A DNA stretch of 30,128 nt from CAZKUN01 sp964555935 (GTDB taxonomy: Bacteria; Armatimonadota; Zipacnadia; Zipacnadales; VGFC01): positions 1-30,128 of the forward strand of contig CAZKUN010000098.1 in assembly GCA_964555935.1 (NCBI GenBank). Direction: 5' to 3'. Of the stretch, positions 6,886 to 14,732 are shown one piece after another. The first letter of the stretch is position 1; each line of letters opens with the position of its first letter. The notes under the pieces were generated by a model that was not told the origin of the DNA, ran no database searches, and saw only the letters and a list, made by a program, of their open reading frames with translations. The position numbers were made by a program, and so were the translations under genes.

Positions 6886-9613
6886 TGGCCGATTCCAGCT
6901 CGTTGGCGGGGCCCTCCAGCGAGATGTAGACAAGCGTCTTCCCGGCCGGCTCGCCTGCTGCAACTGGATTGCCGAACAGGTCGGTAACTGTCAGCTTCCC
7001 GTCGGTCGGCGGCGTCCACTCACCGGCGTCGGGACCGGCTGAAATGCAGGCGACCGACCGGGAGCCATCCTTCGCCTCAAAGATGTACGCGGTCACGCCC
7101 TCGGTTACTTCTGTCTCCGTCACGAACTCGGTGTCCTCCAGGTGCCACGCCGCGATGCCATGGGCGACGCCGCTCGGGTGAAGCTGCCCCTCCGGCGTGA
7201 CGATCACGCTCCATGACTGCCCCGCGCCGAGGAAGCTCTGCGCGTGCATCGAGTACAGGAACATCCGGCTGCACCCTTGCGCCAGCAGGCGCATGACGTA
7301 GCGCGCAAGCCGATCCGAGGTCTCGACCACATCCTCCGGGTTCTCGTAGGGGAGGGTGTGGTTGTAGAAGCCGGGGCCGATGGTGTCGCGGCCAGCGGAG
7401 CCCTCGGTCATCCAAACGGGCTTGGGTAATTCGCCGAGCTTCTCCCGGATGGCGCCGGTGGCGGTCTCAAAGCCTGTGGTAATGACGTCGCCTGGGTATC
7501 CCGGCTTTCCGCCGATGTACTCGTGGTAGCAGATCGCGGCGCAGTAATCGAGACCGCCCGAATCGAGCACGCCCTTCGTCCACTCCGCGCCGCCCATGCT
7601 GTTGCCCCAGCCGGGGCTTGAGGTGCTGTTGAAGCCTAAAATCGTGATGCCTGGGTCGACGGATTTCGCCGTTTCGAAGGCGGTCTGCATCAACCGCGTG
7701 AAGTCGGCCTGAGGGTTCTCGCTCGTGATGTAGCCGGCGCGATCTCCCTTCGTCTCATCGAAGCCCACGCCCCACCAGGCCCAGATCCACGGCTCGTTCC
7801 AGACATCATAGGCATCGATCACGCCCTTGTAGCGCTCCGTGACCGTGCGGACATAGTTCGCGTAGTCCTCCATGCGCCGCGGCTGGTAGTATCGGTCGAA
7901 GTAGCCATTGTGGTTCTTTCCGGGATGGTAACTCGCCCACTCGGGCGCGGTGCCCAGCTCGCCGAGGATCTTGATATGATCGCGGCGGTAGCGGTTGATC
8001 TCCTTGTCGTGGAAGGTCCACTCGCCTTGCTCCTGCTCGAGGTGGTACCAACCCAGATACGTGAGACCGGCATCGTGGAGCCTCGTCCAATTGGCGCCGA
8101 CGGCCTTGGCCATGAGATTGTGGCGCGTGGTCGAGAGCGTGTGCACGCCAAACGGCGAATCGGGCGCGTCCTTGCCCCAGTACTTCGGCCGAGGCAGGCG
8201 GTTGATGACAATCTCGTTGTAGGGGCTGATGCGGTTGCCGTCGTTGTCCTCGACCCAGGCCTCGATGCGGTGCGGGCCAAATGGCCTATCCGGGAAGACG
8301 GCATAGTCGAGCGGCGTGGCGGTCGGCACGACATGGTAATTCCCGAATGCCCCGACCTGGATGGCTCGAGTGGGCCTCGACTCGAACCGACCGAGGTCGC
8401 GCTGGTCCCCGTAGACGTTCAGAACGCGAGCACGAAGCCCGTCATCCGCAGCATCCCCGACCGCCAGCAGATGCACCAGCGGAGTCTCGTCCTCGAACTG
8501 CACCAGCGCCGCCGAAGCGTCCGACGGTTGGATGGCGAGATGCACCTCCGACGCCATCTGCGGCTGGAACCCGATGGGCTCGTCGCCTGGCGAGACCTGG
8601 ACGGCGTCGATCCAGTACGTCTCCGTCCCCTCGATCCTGAGCGTGTAGCTCTGGGCCATCAACGCGGGGTCGAACTTGACGCTCAGGCGTTGCCACCCGT
8701 CGGTGGCGGTCACGCGATTGGCTGCGATGTGCTGACCTTCGCGGAAGACCGTGAGCGTGACGTCGCCCGAGCCCTTTGTATGGATGCTGGCTGTGTGAGG
8801 TTGGAACGCCAGCGGCACGCTGAAGGGCGCGCCCCAGATTACCGTCTTCTCGTCAGCCGCGATCTTCAGAGCCGGCTGGCCGCTTGGACCGATAGCGTCC
8901 GTATCGGGCGAGAGAACGACGTCGTCGCCGTCTGAGTTGTCCCGACCCAGCGTCCACCCTTGCTGCAGACCGAGTGGGAAGCTCGATGTTCGCAGGAGGT
9001 TCTTCGGGCCGCCATTGGGGTAGCGGGCCTTCAGCTCATCGATGTAGTCATCTCGCGAGAGACTGACCAGCTTGAGCCGCATGAGGTCGACGCTGCCCTC
9101 ACTGCTCGTGTTGATCCAGAAGCCAATGTCGCTGTCGATCTTCTCTGCGCGGAAGTCGTGAGCGAAGTCGCGCCAACTCGCGCTCAGAGCGACGCTCTGG
9201 GACCAGTGGAACTCGTACGGCTGCCCTCTGTCGCGGACGCCGATCTGGATGGGGATTTCAGACATGCTGCGCGCGGTGAGGGTGAGCCGGTAGAACGTCT
9301 CGCCCTCGGCGCGGGGAAGGGCGTGGGAGAGCTGGTAGCGGTCTGGCGTGACCTTCGTCGCATTCAGCCGCAAGAATGACCGGCCTTCTTCCTCGATGGC
9401 CTCCCAGTTGGCCTCGACATTCTCGCTCCAGATGGAGTTGTCGTGCCATTCACCGGCCATCACGCCGGTCACGCGAGGGTTGGGTTGGCCTCCCTGCTCG
9501 GTTACCGGTTCGGTCGCGCCTCCGAACTCCGTGTCGATGAGGACAGCCGCCTCGGCGACAGCTGGGCCGGCGAGGAGGACCAAGAGTAGAACCGCAGCGA
9601 CTGGGTGGGGCAT
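6878..9613 (-). CDS. Large secreted clan GH-A glycoside hydrolase
   Basis: A 911-aa exported enzyme. ATG 9613 is chosen because GGAGGC lies 8 nt upstream and a signal peptide (PHPVAAVLLLVLLAGPAVA) follows at once. The first part looks like carbohydrate-binding beta-sandwich modules (about residues 20-200 and 210-370), followed by a short linker and a (beta/alpha)8 domain from about residue 480. The acid/base candidate is E607 in DVWNEPW and the nucleophile candidate is E737 in VWMTEGS; the 130-residue spacing suits clan GH-A (GH5/GH39-like). A C-terminal beta domain follows. It probably cleaves a beta-linked polysaccharide outside the cytoplasm; the exact family and substrate cannot be named. 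It lies downstream of the nine-gene cluster, separated by 407 bp. Confidence 0.82.
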   Translation of the reverse strand: MPHPVAAVLLLVLLAGPAVAEAAVLIDTEFGGATEPVTEQGGQPNPRVTGVMAGEWHDNSIWSENVEANWEAIEEEGRSFLRLNATKVTPDRYQLSHALPRAEGETFYRLTLTARSMSEIPIQIGVRDRGQPYEFHWSQSVALSASWRDFAHDFRAEKIDSDIGFWINTSSEGSVDLMRLKLVSLSRDDYIDELKARYPNGGPKNLLRTSSFPLGLQQGWTLGRDNSDGDDVVLSPDTDAIGPSGQPALKIAADEKTVIWGAPFSVPLAFQPHTASIHTKGSGDVTLTVFREGQHIAANRVTATDGWQRLSVKFDPALMAQSYTLRIEGTETYWIDAVQVSPGDEPIGFQPQMASEVHLAIQPSDASAALVQFEDETPLVHLLAVGDAADDGLRARVLNVYGDQRDLGRFESRPTRAIQVGAFGNYHVVPTATPLDYAVFPDRPFGPHRIEAWVEDNDGNRISPYNEIVINRLPRPKYWGKDAPDSPFGVHTLSTTRHNLMAKAVGANWTRLHDAGLTYLGWYHLEQEQGEWTFHDKEINRYRRDHIKILGELGTAPEWASYHPGKNHNGYFDRYYQPRRMEDYANYVRTVTERYKGVIDAYDVWNEPWIWAWWGVGFDETKGDRAGYITSENPQADFTRLMQTAFETAKSVDPGITILGFNSTSSPGWGNSMGGAEWTKGVLDSGGLDYCAAICYHEYIGGKPGYPGDVITTGFETATGAIREKLGELPKPVWMTEGSAGRDTIGPGFYNHTLPYENPEDVVETSDRLARYVMRLLAQGCSRMFLYSMHAQSFLGAGQSWSVIVTPEGQLHPSGVAHGIAAWHLEDTEFVTETEVTEGVTAYIFEAKDGSRSVACISAGPDAGEWTPPTDGKLTVTDLFGNPVAAGEPAGKTLVYISLEGPANELESAIR

Positions 9614-9681
9614 CAAAGCGCCTCCGGGCGAGCGTTGGGCACATCCGTCCGTCAGCAACAGGCCTGGCTCATTCGTGTAGT

Positions 9682-9699
9682 GGCGCGATTCATCGCGCC
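9682..9699. repeat. REP-like palindrome (7-bp stem)
   Basis: A perfect 7-bp inverted repeat, GGCGCGA and TCGCGCC, with a 4-nt loop (TTCA; TGAA on the minus strand). It lies in the non-coding gap upstream of the GH-A gene. On the minus strand it is preceded by ACGGCAACGGCA and followed by ACTACA, similar to flanks of other palindromes in this window. Confidence 0.7.
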
Positions 9700-9816
9700 C
9701 TGCCGTTGCCGTCTCCGTCCCTGCGGAAGCGGCTTCACTCACATTCCAGCAACTGGCGAGTTCCTGGGCTCTGCCGTTGGTTTCGTCACCAACCTCCCCA
9801 TGCCCGCTTGCCGTCG

Positions 9817-9907
9817 ACCCCCGTAAGAGGGGCTTCAGCCCCGACGCCGTTGCCTCTGCCGGTGCCGGCGTCTACGGCGTCGGGGCTGAAGCCCCTCTTA
9901 CAGGGGT
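9817..9907. repeat. REPIN-like pair of inverted 34-bp repeats
   Basis: Two 34-bp arms (9817-9850 and 9874-9907) are inverted copies with a single mismatch, separated by a 23-nt spacer. Each arm holds its own small palindrome (GGGGCT-GA-AGCCCC on the plus strand at 9882-9895), preceded by ACGGCGTC and followed by TCTTACAG. This is the architecture of a REPIN (two REP units in inverted orientation). It sits between the end of the nine-gene cluster and the next co-directional gene and could act as a transcript 3'-end stabiliser or terminator. There is no U-tract. The rest of the 9614-10020 gap shows no convincing gene. Confidence 0.85.
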
Positions 9908-10020
9908 GGGCAGATCAGGGCGCGCGGCGATGGATGCGAGGAGTGTTTCTCACCGGCGCCCTGCCAACGACATCGCGCAATTCCTGGAATGCAGGTTCAG
10001 CCGCGATGGTCGACTGGTAT

Positions 10021-11292
10021 CTACCCCAACCCAATCACTGCGCCCTCGCCCGCCTTGAGCGTGAGGCTCAGGCGTCCGCTGGCGGGCAGCGTCTTCTCGT
10101 ACGTCTCGTGAGCCGTGCTCACCGTGATGGCTGTGATGTCGTCGCTGAACTTCACGTACACGCGGCGTGGGCCCGGCTCGTCCTGGTCGGGCGTGACGGT
10201 GCGCTTGTCGACGACGATGATCGTGTCGGGCGTCAAGTCGCCGGCATCGAAACGATCCTCGGGCACGAGGACGCCGGCGAGCAGGGCGTCTGACATCCGC
10301 TCGATGATCTGCCCCTCACCGGGGACCAGCATGCCGCCGGGAAGCTCGGGGCCGGGCGTGTGGAACGCGCCGGGCGAGCGGCGGCCGATGATGCGGTCGC
10401 CGACGCCGCGCAGATGCCAGTTGGCCTCCTTCGACGCCTCGTAGAGGTGGCCGGGCTCCTCCTCGGTTGGGTCCCAGACGCCGTCGTTGTAATGGAAGTA
10501 CCAGATCCCCTGCGAACCGTAGGCCGCCATCGCGTAGACCTGGAAGCGGATCTGCGACGGACTCACCGCCGCAGTGCAGTTGTTGAAGGGCCAGAGCGCG
10601 ATGCCGAGTTCGTTCGCCTTGTTGCGGTCATAGTCGAGCCGGTTGCAGAAGTGCTCGCGTTTCACGGGCTCGGGCTGGCCGATCTCGTAGAGGAACGGGT
10701 AGTTCTGCGTGGTCAGCAGCGGCATCGGCTCCTTGCCCTGAGCGTCGACGTTAGGGTTGGTGCTGAGCCAGGGCCACAGGCCCGGGTTGGTCTTCGCCAG
10801 CGAGCGGGCGTTCTCGGCCATGTAGGTGTGCAATCCGCAGTTGTCGCCGAGCAGGATGCCCGCCAGCACGGGGCTGTTGCCATAGCGGCCCAGCAACCAG
10901 TCGAGCTGCGCGGGCCGCGCGGAGTGGTGGTTCGGGTGATCGACCGGGGGATCCGGCTCCACGCCGCCCCACGGCGTCTCGTTCTTCATATACGTGTCGA
11001 GCATGACCCAGACGCCGATCTTCCGCGCGAGTTTGAACTCCGCGTCCGGGTTCTGGTAGTCCTCGCCGTACTTCGAGTTAGCGCGATTGCGGTACGTCAT
11101 CAGCACGTTGAAGCCCGCGTCCTTATACGTGCGATAGTTCTCGAGTGACGGGTCCGGCCCCCACCAGGCGCCGATGACAAGGTCTTTCACCTTGAAGCGG
11201 TCCATGCACTTGAGGGGCTCCGCGACGGTCGGAGCTGTCCTAAGCGCGGCGATGACGCAGGTGAGGATGATGGTCGTGGTTGTCGTTCTCAT
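10021..11292 (-). CDS. Secreted TIM-barrel-like protein, unknown substrate
   Basis: A 423-aa exported protein. The signal peptide is visible (TTTTTIILTCVIAALRTAPTVA). The mature part has a GH-like barrel rhythm: a strand with VIGAWWGPDPSLENYRTYKD at the start, then FNVLMTYRN, IGVWVMLDTYM, VLAGILLGDNCGLHTYM, and GSQGIWYFHYNDG. A C-terminal all-beta domain follows (about 330-423). This resembles uncharacterised GH-type proteins found beside sulfatases. No NEP-type catalytic pair is clear; D and E residues near LLGDNCG and AENAR are candidates only. It starts 3 bp after the heparinase-like gene ends, is last in the nine-gene cluster, and is followed by the REPIN. I do not recognise a named family. 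Confidence 0.6.
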   Translation of the reverse strand: MRTTTTTIILTCVIAALRTAPTVAEPLKCMDRFKVKDLVIGAWWGPDPSLENYRTYKDAGFNVLMTYRNRANSKYGEDYQNPDAEFKLARKIGVWVMLDTYMKNETPWGGVEPDPPVDHPNHHSARPAQLDWLLGRYGNSPVLAGILLGDNCGLHTYMAENARSLAKTNPGLWPWLSTNPNVDAQGKEPMPLLTTQNYPFLYEIGQPEPVKREHFCNRLDYDRNKANELGIALWPFNNCTAAVSPSQIRFQVYAMAAYGSQGIWYFHYNDGVWDPTEEEPGHLYEASKEANWHLRGVGDRIIGRRSPGAFHTPGPELPGGMLVPGEGQIIERMSDALLAGVLVPEDRFDAGDLTPDTIIVVDKRTVTPDQDEPGPRRVYVKFSDDITAITVSTAHETYEKTLPASGRLSLTLKAGEGAVIGLG

Positions 11293-11295
11293 TGG

Positions 11296-13383
11296 TTACT
11301 CCTGCTCTTCGATATCCAGCTCGGGTTTCAGCTCGCCCGTCTTGCCGAAAGTCACGCTCGCGCGGCCGACGACAGTAACTGTGATGCTGTCCGCGTCCTC
11401 ATCGACTGTGGCCTCCGGCCACTCCTTGGAGGTCGCGTCTGATGTGCGCAGGACGTGGACGAAGTAGTCGCGCGTTGCGCCCTCAGTCGGGCTGATCTCC
11501 ATGCGCCAGCGTCCGGCCTCGACGGGATCGTAGTCCTTCTTCGGCGCGTAGTTGACGCCATCCACCTCGAACTCATGCCCCGGTCCGCCGATCGTCACGA
11601 CATTCGTCGACACGGGCAGCAGCGTCTCCACGGTCAGACGTCCATCGCCATTGATGATCTCCGCACGGTTGCCATCAATCGATGGCTCCTCCGCCGAGTG
11701 CAGCAACCAGCGCTTCGCGAAGCTCGCGTGGGTCGACTCCACTCGGTCGAAGACGATGAAGGGGTCGGGTCGGATGTACACGAAGGCGCGCGTGAACTCC
11801 TTGAGCTTGTCCGGCGAGTAGGACTTGGTCGCGTCGCCGACTACCAGAACGTGCGTGTCGGCTGCCTCATACGCGACGATCTCGGCCCGGTGGTACTGGT
11901 CGCCGGGCGAGACCTCGTAGACGAAGTCCGGCGCGCCGCCGTAGAGCTGGCCACCTTCGTTGGGGCCCTCGCCCATCTGTCCGCCCGCCCATGTTGCGCC
12001 GGAGAACTGCTCTGATGGATCGGTCACGGTGCTGCAATTGTGGGCGATGGTCCTCGCATAGTAGCGGCCGCGGTGGTTGTTGGCCGTGTCGTAGACGCCG
12101 CTGTCGAGGGCGAGTTGCGCGTTCTTGTGGATGACGAAGCTGTTGTTGTCGGAGTGCTGGTGCCCGCCGAGGTAGAGCGGGGCGCAGGCAAAGAGCGCGA
12201 AGGTCGCGTCAGGCTCCCATGAACTTCGCATGTCTACCCAGCCGATCCCGCTAAAGTGCCGCTGGAGGGGAAGCTCCTCACGCGCGACCGGCGGGACGGA
12301 TGAGTCGTGCCAGAGCAGGTAGGGCCACCACTTGCCGTCCCCTAGCTGATACTGCCGCCCGGCGTCGTGGCGTTGCTTGGCCTTGGCTCTGATCTGGTCC
12401 GCCCACGATCCGGCCACGCCGTCGCCTCTCCGACGCTGGAGCAGGACCATGTATGACGCGATGCTTGCCTCGTACGAATCGTGTCCGCCGATATCGGCCA
12501 TGCTGACCCGCGAGTCGTCCCACGGGCGGGCGTTGTGGATCAGCCACTGCGCATCGCCATCGAGCCCGCTGAACTCCTCCCACAGGTTCTCGCCCGTCGC
12601 CGAACTCCAAAGCTCGACGAGATGGGCGAACTCGTAGGTGAAGAATGAGTGGTAGCTCATGCTCTCATGCCAGCCGCCCTCGCCGCGAGTGACGATGTCG
12701 TGGGCGGGCATCATGCGATTGACCAGGAGGTCGAGCCCGTCCAGCGCCAGGCGCCGGGCCGCGTCGTCGTCGATTCCCTCGTTGTGGAGCGCGATTCCCG
12801 TGTAGAGGACCGGGCCGTACTCGAGGTAGAGGTGGTTGTTGAATTCCGAATGACGCCACGTCTTGTAGCACTCGCGAGCCGCGTGGAGCGCCGCCTGTCC
12901 GTAACGCTCCTTCTGCTCGTCGGTGAGGTCATCATGGAGCCAGTCGTACGCCATCGCCAGGCCCTTCGTGATGCGCGGCCATGTCCAGCCATCGCCTTCG
13001 GCCTGCGCCAGGAAGTCGGCGATGGCGATGCAATGGGTGAGGACCTCGGGGTCGCCGTCGCTAACGCGGTAGGCAATGACGCAGGCCTGCATCTGGCTCG
13101 GCGTCGCCCAGAGGTTTTGGTAGTAGTGGTTGCCCTTCGCCCAGGGCTCGATCCACTCCCAGACCTCGGCTATGGGCGGATCGTTCGCGACGCGGTCCCG
13201 CAACGCAGCGATGTCATCCTCGCTGCAGAAGATGCGCGGGTGATCCTCGCGAATTAGGTCCAGCCTCGGCTCAAGCGCGGCCTGAGCCGCCTCGTCGCGG
13301 TCACGCAGGTCCGGCCAGTCGGCGTCCGCGCGACAGCCTAACATGGCAATCAGTGGGAGTGAGGCAAGCAGGAGCTTCGGCAT
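11296..13383 (-). CDS. Heparinase II/III-like polysaccharide lyase, lipoprotein
   Basis: A 695-aa exported protein. The signal ends in AMLGC (C17), a slightly atypical lipobox, so outer- or inner-membrane anchoring is likely. An N-terminal (alpha/alpha) toroid spans about residues 50-360, with conserved FNNHLYLEYG (181-190) and GEGGWHESMSYHSF (234-247); N183, E240 and Y244 are the sort of residues used in catalysis. The heparinase II/III signature GGHQHSDNNSFVIHKN-like sequence begins at G406, and AHNCSTV follows with H449. A C-terminal beta-sandwich completes the fold. Such lyases cleave uronic-acid-containing glycans by beta-elimination. The closest PL family (12, 15, 17 or 21) cannot be decided by eye. 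It lies 15 bp downstream of the amber-interrupted gene. Confidence 0.85.
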   Translation of the reverse strand: MPKLLLASLPLIAMLGCRADADWPDLRDRDEAAQAALEPRLDLIREDHPRIFCSEDDIAALRDRVANDPPIAEVWEWIEPWAKGNHYYQNLWATPSQMQACVIAYRVSDGDPEVLTHCIAIADFLAQAEGDGWTWPRITKGLAMAYDWLHDDLTDEQKERYGQAALHAARECYKTWRHSEFNNHLYLEYGPVLYTGIALHNEGIDDDAARRLALDGLDLLVNRMMPAHDIVTRGEGGWHESMSYHSFFTYEFAHLVELWSSATGENLWEEFSGLDGDAQWLIHNARPWDDSRVSMADIGGHDSYEASIASYMVLLQRRRGDGVAGSWADQIRAKAKQRHDAGRQYQLGDGKWWPYLLWHDSSVPPVAREELPLQRHFSGIGWVDMRSSWEPDATFALFACAPLYLGGHQHSDNNSFVIHKNAQLALDSGVYDTANNHRGRYYARTIAHNCSTVTDPSEQFSGATWAGGQMGEGPNEGGQLYGGAPDFVYEVSPGDQYHRAEIVAYEAADTHVLVVGDATKSYSPDKLKEFTRAFVYIRPDPFIVFDRVESTHASFAKRWLLHSAEEPSIDGNRAEIINGDGRLTVETLLPVSTNVVTIGGPGHEFEVDGVNYAPKKDYDPVEAGRWRMEISPTEGATRDYFVHVLRTSDATSKEWPEATVDEDADSITVTVVGRASVTFGKTGELKPELDIEEQE

Positions 13384-13398
13384 TGATGGGCCTCCTCG

Positions 13399-14124
13399 CT
13401 ACAGCAGGTCCTGGCTGAGTACGGTTGGGCACCAGTACTTCTCTATCCACTCGATGACGAGCTGGGTTCCTTCGTCGTGCGTGACGTGGGGCCACGTGCG
13501 CGGATCGTACATGGCGTCGGTGAGGTCGCGGACGAGCGCGACGTCAATCCCCCAACGGACCATCTGCTTAATGCCGAAGGACCTTCCGACGACGCACATG
13601 TTGGTGTGAACGCCCATGATCAGCATGGTCTCGGTGCCTTGCTGGACGAAGTAGCTGTGGATCGCCCGTCCGTCATCGCTGATGACGTCGCTGTCCGCGA
13701 TCTCTATGCACTCGTCCTGGCGGGTCCATGGCGAGTGGACCTCATACGTCTCGTCCTAGCAGCCCTGGTCAGGCGGCGCGGCGATTGGGAAATCGCCCTC
13801 GGCGACCTGACTTTCGGGCGGAGGGTCGATGAGTTCCATCTCAAGCATGCGCCGGCGCTGAGGGAAGTCGGCGTAGAAGTCCATGCAACCCGACGGCGCG
13901 TGGACGACATGCGCGCCCGCGGTCCGGGCCGCATCCACGGTTCGGGCTACCTTCCGCGCAATCACCGCGCATCGCTTTGCGGCGGCGCGGCACCAGTGGT
14001 CGTCCCAAACATCACAGATGACGATGGCGGTCTTGGCGGGATCTGCCGACCTCTGCTGGAGGACGGCCTCCCAGCTGTCGCTGCCGGCGGGGACTTCGAC
14101 ACGCGCGCGCAGGCTCAGGTTCAT
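13399..14124 (-). pseudogene. Isochorismatase-like cysteine hydrolase with in-frame TAG
   Basis: One continuous frame of 241 codons is interrupted by a single TAG at 13756-13758 (codon 123); no frameshift is involved. Before it lie AIVICDVWDDHWC with D38 and HAPSGCMDFYADFPQRRRM. After it lie SDVISDDGRAIHSYF, MGVHTNMCVVGRSFG with nucleophile C177, and RDLTDAMYDPRTWPHVTHDEG. These match the isochorismatase-like hydrolase fold, and the close relatives I recall also carry DDG where the classical catalytic Lys sits. ATG 14124 has GGAG 7 nt upstream. TAG is a normal stop for ten other genes here, so readthrough is doubtful; a recent nonsense mutation or a sequencing error is likelier. The coding pattern on both sides is intact, so the lesion is recent or false. 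The role in the cluster is unknown. Confidence 0.8.
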
Positions 14125-14172
14125 CGAGGCGCTCCGTTCGGGGAAGTGGACAACCGTTCGCCGCCGAGCGGA

Positions 14173-14724
14173 TCAACCCTCGTTGGTGGACGAGGTCGGG
14201 GGGGATGGCGTGTTGGAGGAGCCACGGGCCTCGCGCGGCCATGGAATGCTACCATCCACGCATTTAGGACAGTCGCGCGCGCGAGTGCCCTTGCAGAATC
14301 GGCATGTGGCGACACCCGCGCCGCTGCATTCGCCGCACGCGCGCGGGCTGCCGTCGGTCCCACTGCTCGTGCCGCCGCCGCCGCAGAGCAGACAGGTGGT
14401 CTGGCCTGTGGCACCGCACCACGTGCATCTCTCCACGCCGCTAGCGTTGCACTGGTCGCATTCGATGGGATGCAGCACGTTGCCTTTGGGGGTCACGATC
14501 GGTCGTGGCGTGCGCCGTTCAGCGGGGTCCGCTGCCTGGCGCGCTCGCCACGCCTCCACGATCGGTGCTGAGATGACCAGTGCAAGGAGAAATGCCATGA
14601 TCAGGAGCAGCGCGCGTTTGGCCTCACGCGGCATTCCCTCCGGTGCCCGACCGCGCGGGCGTGGTTGTAGAGCCTTCCTGATGCGGAGGCGGAGCTTCCG
14701 CCAGTCGGTCTTCGTGTCGCCCAT
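14173..14724 (-). CDS. Membrane-anchored protein with six CxxC motifs
   Basis: A 183-aa protein with a basic N-terminus, one membrane helix (about residues 38-56, ALLLIMAFLLALVISAPIV) and a Cys-rich domain at 89-155. Six CxxC pairs are visible: C89/C92, C100/C103, C111/C114, C130/C133, C141/C144 and C152/C155, several followed by Gly-rich stretches as in the zinc-binding centre of DnaJ (CxxCxGxG). No J domain is present. The positive N-terminus suggests the Cys domain lies outside the cytoplasm. A Ser/Pro/Thr-rich tail follows. It sits 8 bp after the GH84-like gene and 48 bp before the isochorismatase-like gene. The function is unknown; metal binding or assistance in folding exported enzymes is a guess from the motif. 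Confidence 0.75.
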   Translation of the reverse strand: MGDTKTDWRKLRLRIRKALQPRPRGRAPEGMPREAKRALLLIMAFLLALVISAPIVEAWRARQAADPAERRTPRPIVTPKGNVLHPIECDQCNASGVERCTWCGATGQTTCLLCGGGGTSSGTDGSPRACGECSGAGVATCRFCKGTRARDCPKCVDGSIPWPREARGSSNTPSPPTSSTNEG

Positions 14725-14732
14725 CCGCTCAC

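Noticed and set aside
5845..6963. Minus-strand open frame (372 codons) over the URO-D gene
   Set aside because: The plus-strand gene has unmistakable family motifs; the antisense product is Arg/His-rich and unlike known proteins.
9817..9907. CRISPR or intrinsic terminator
   Set aside because: The repeat occurs only twice and in inverted orientation, with no spacers of regular length and no T-run.
13756..13758. TAG as a pyrrolysine or recoded codon
   Set aside because: TAG ends ten other genes in this window, and no downstream stem or pyrrolysine gene is seen; mutation or read error is simpler.
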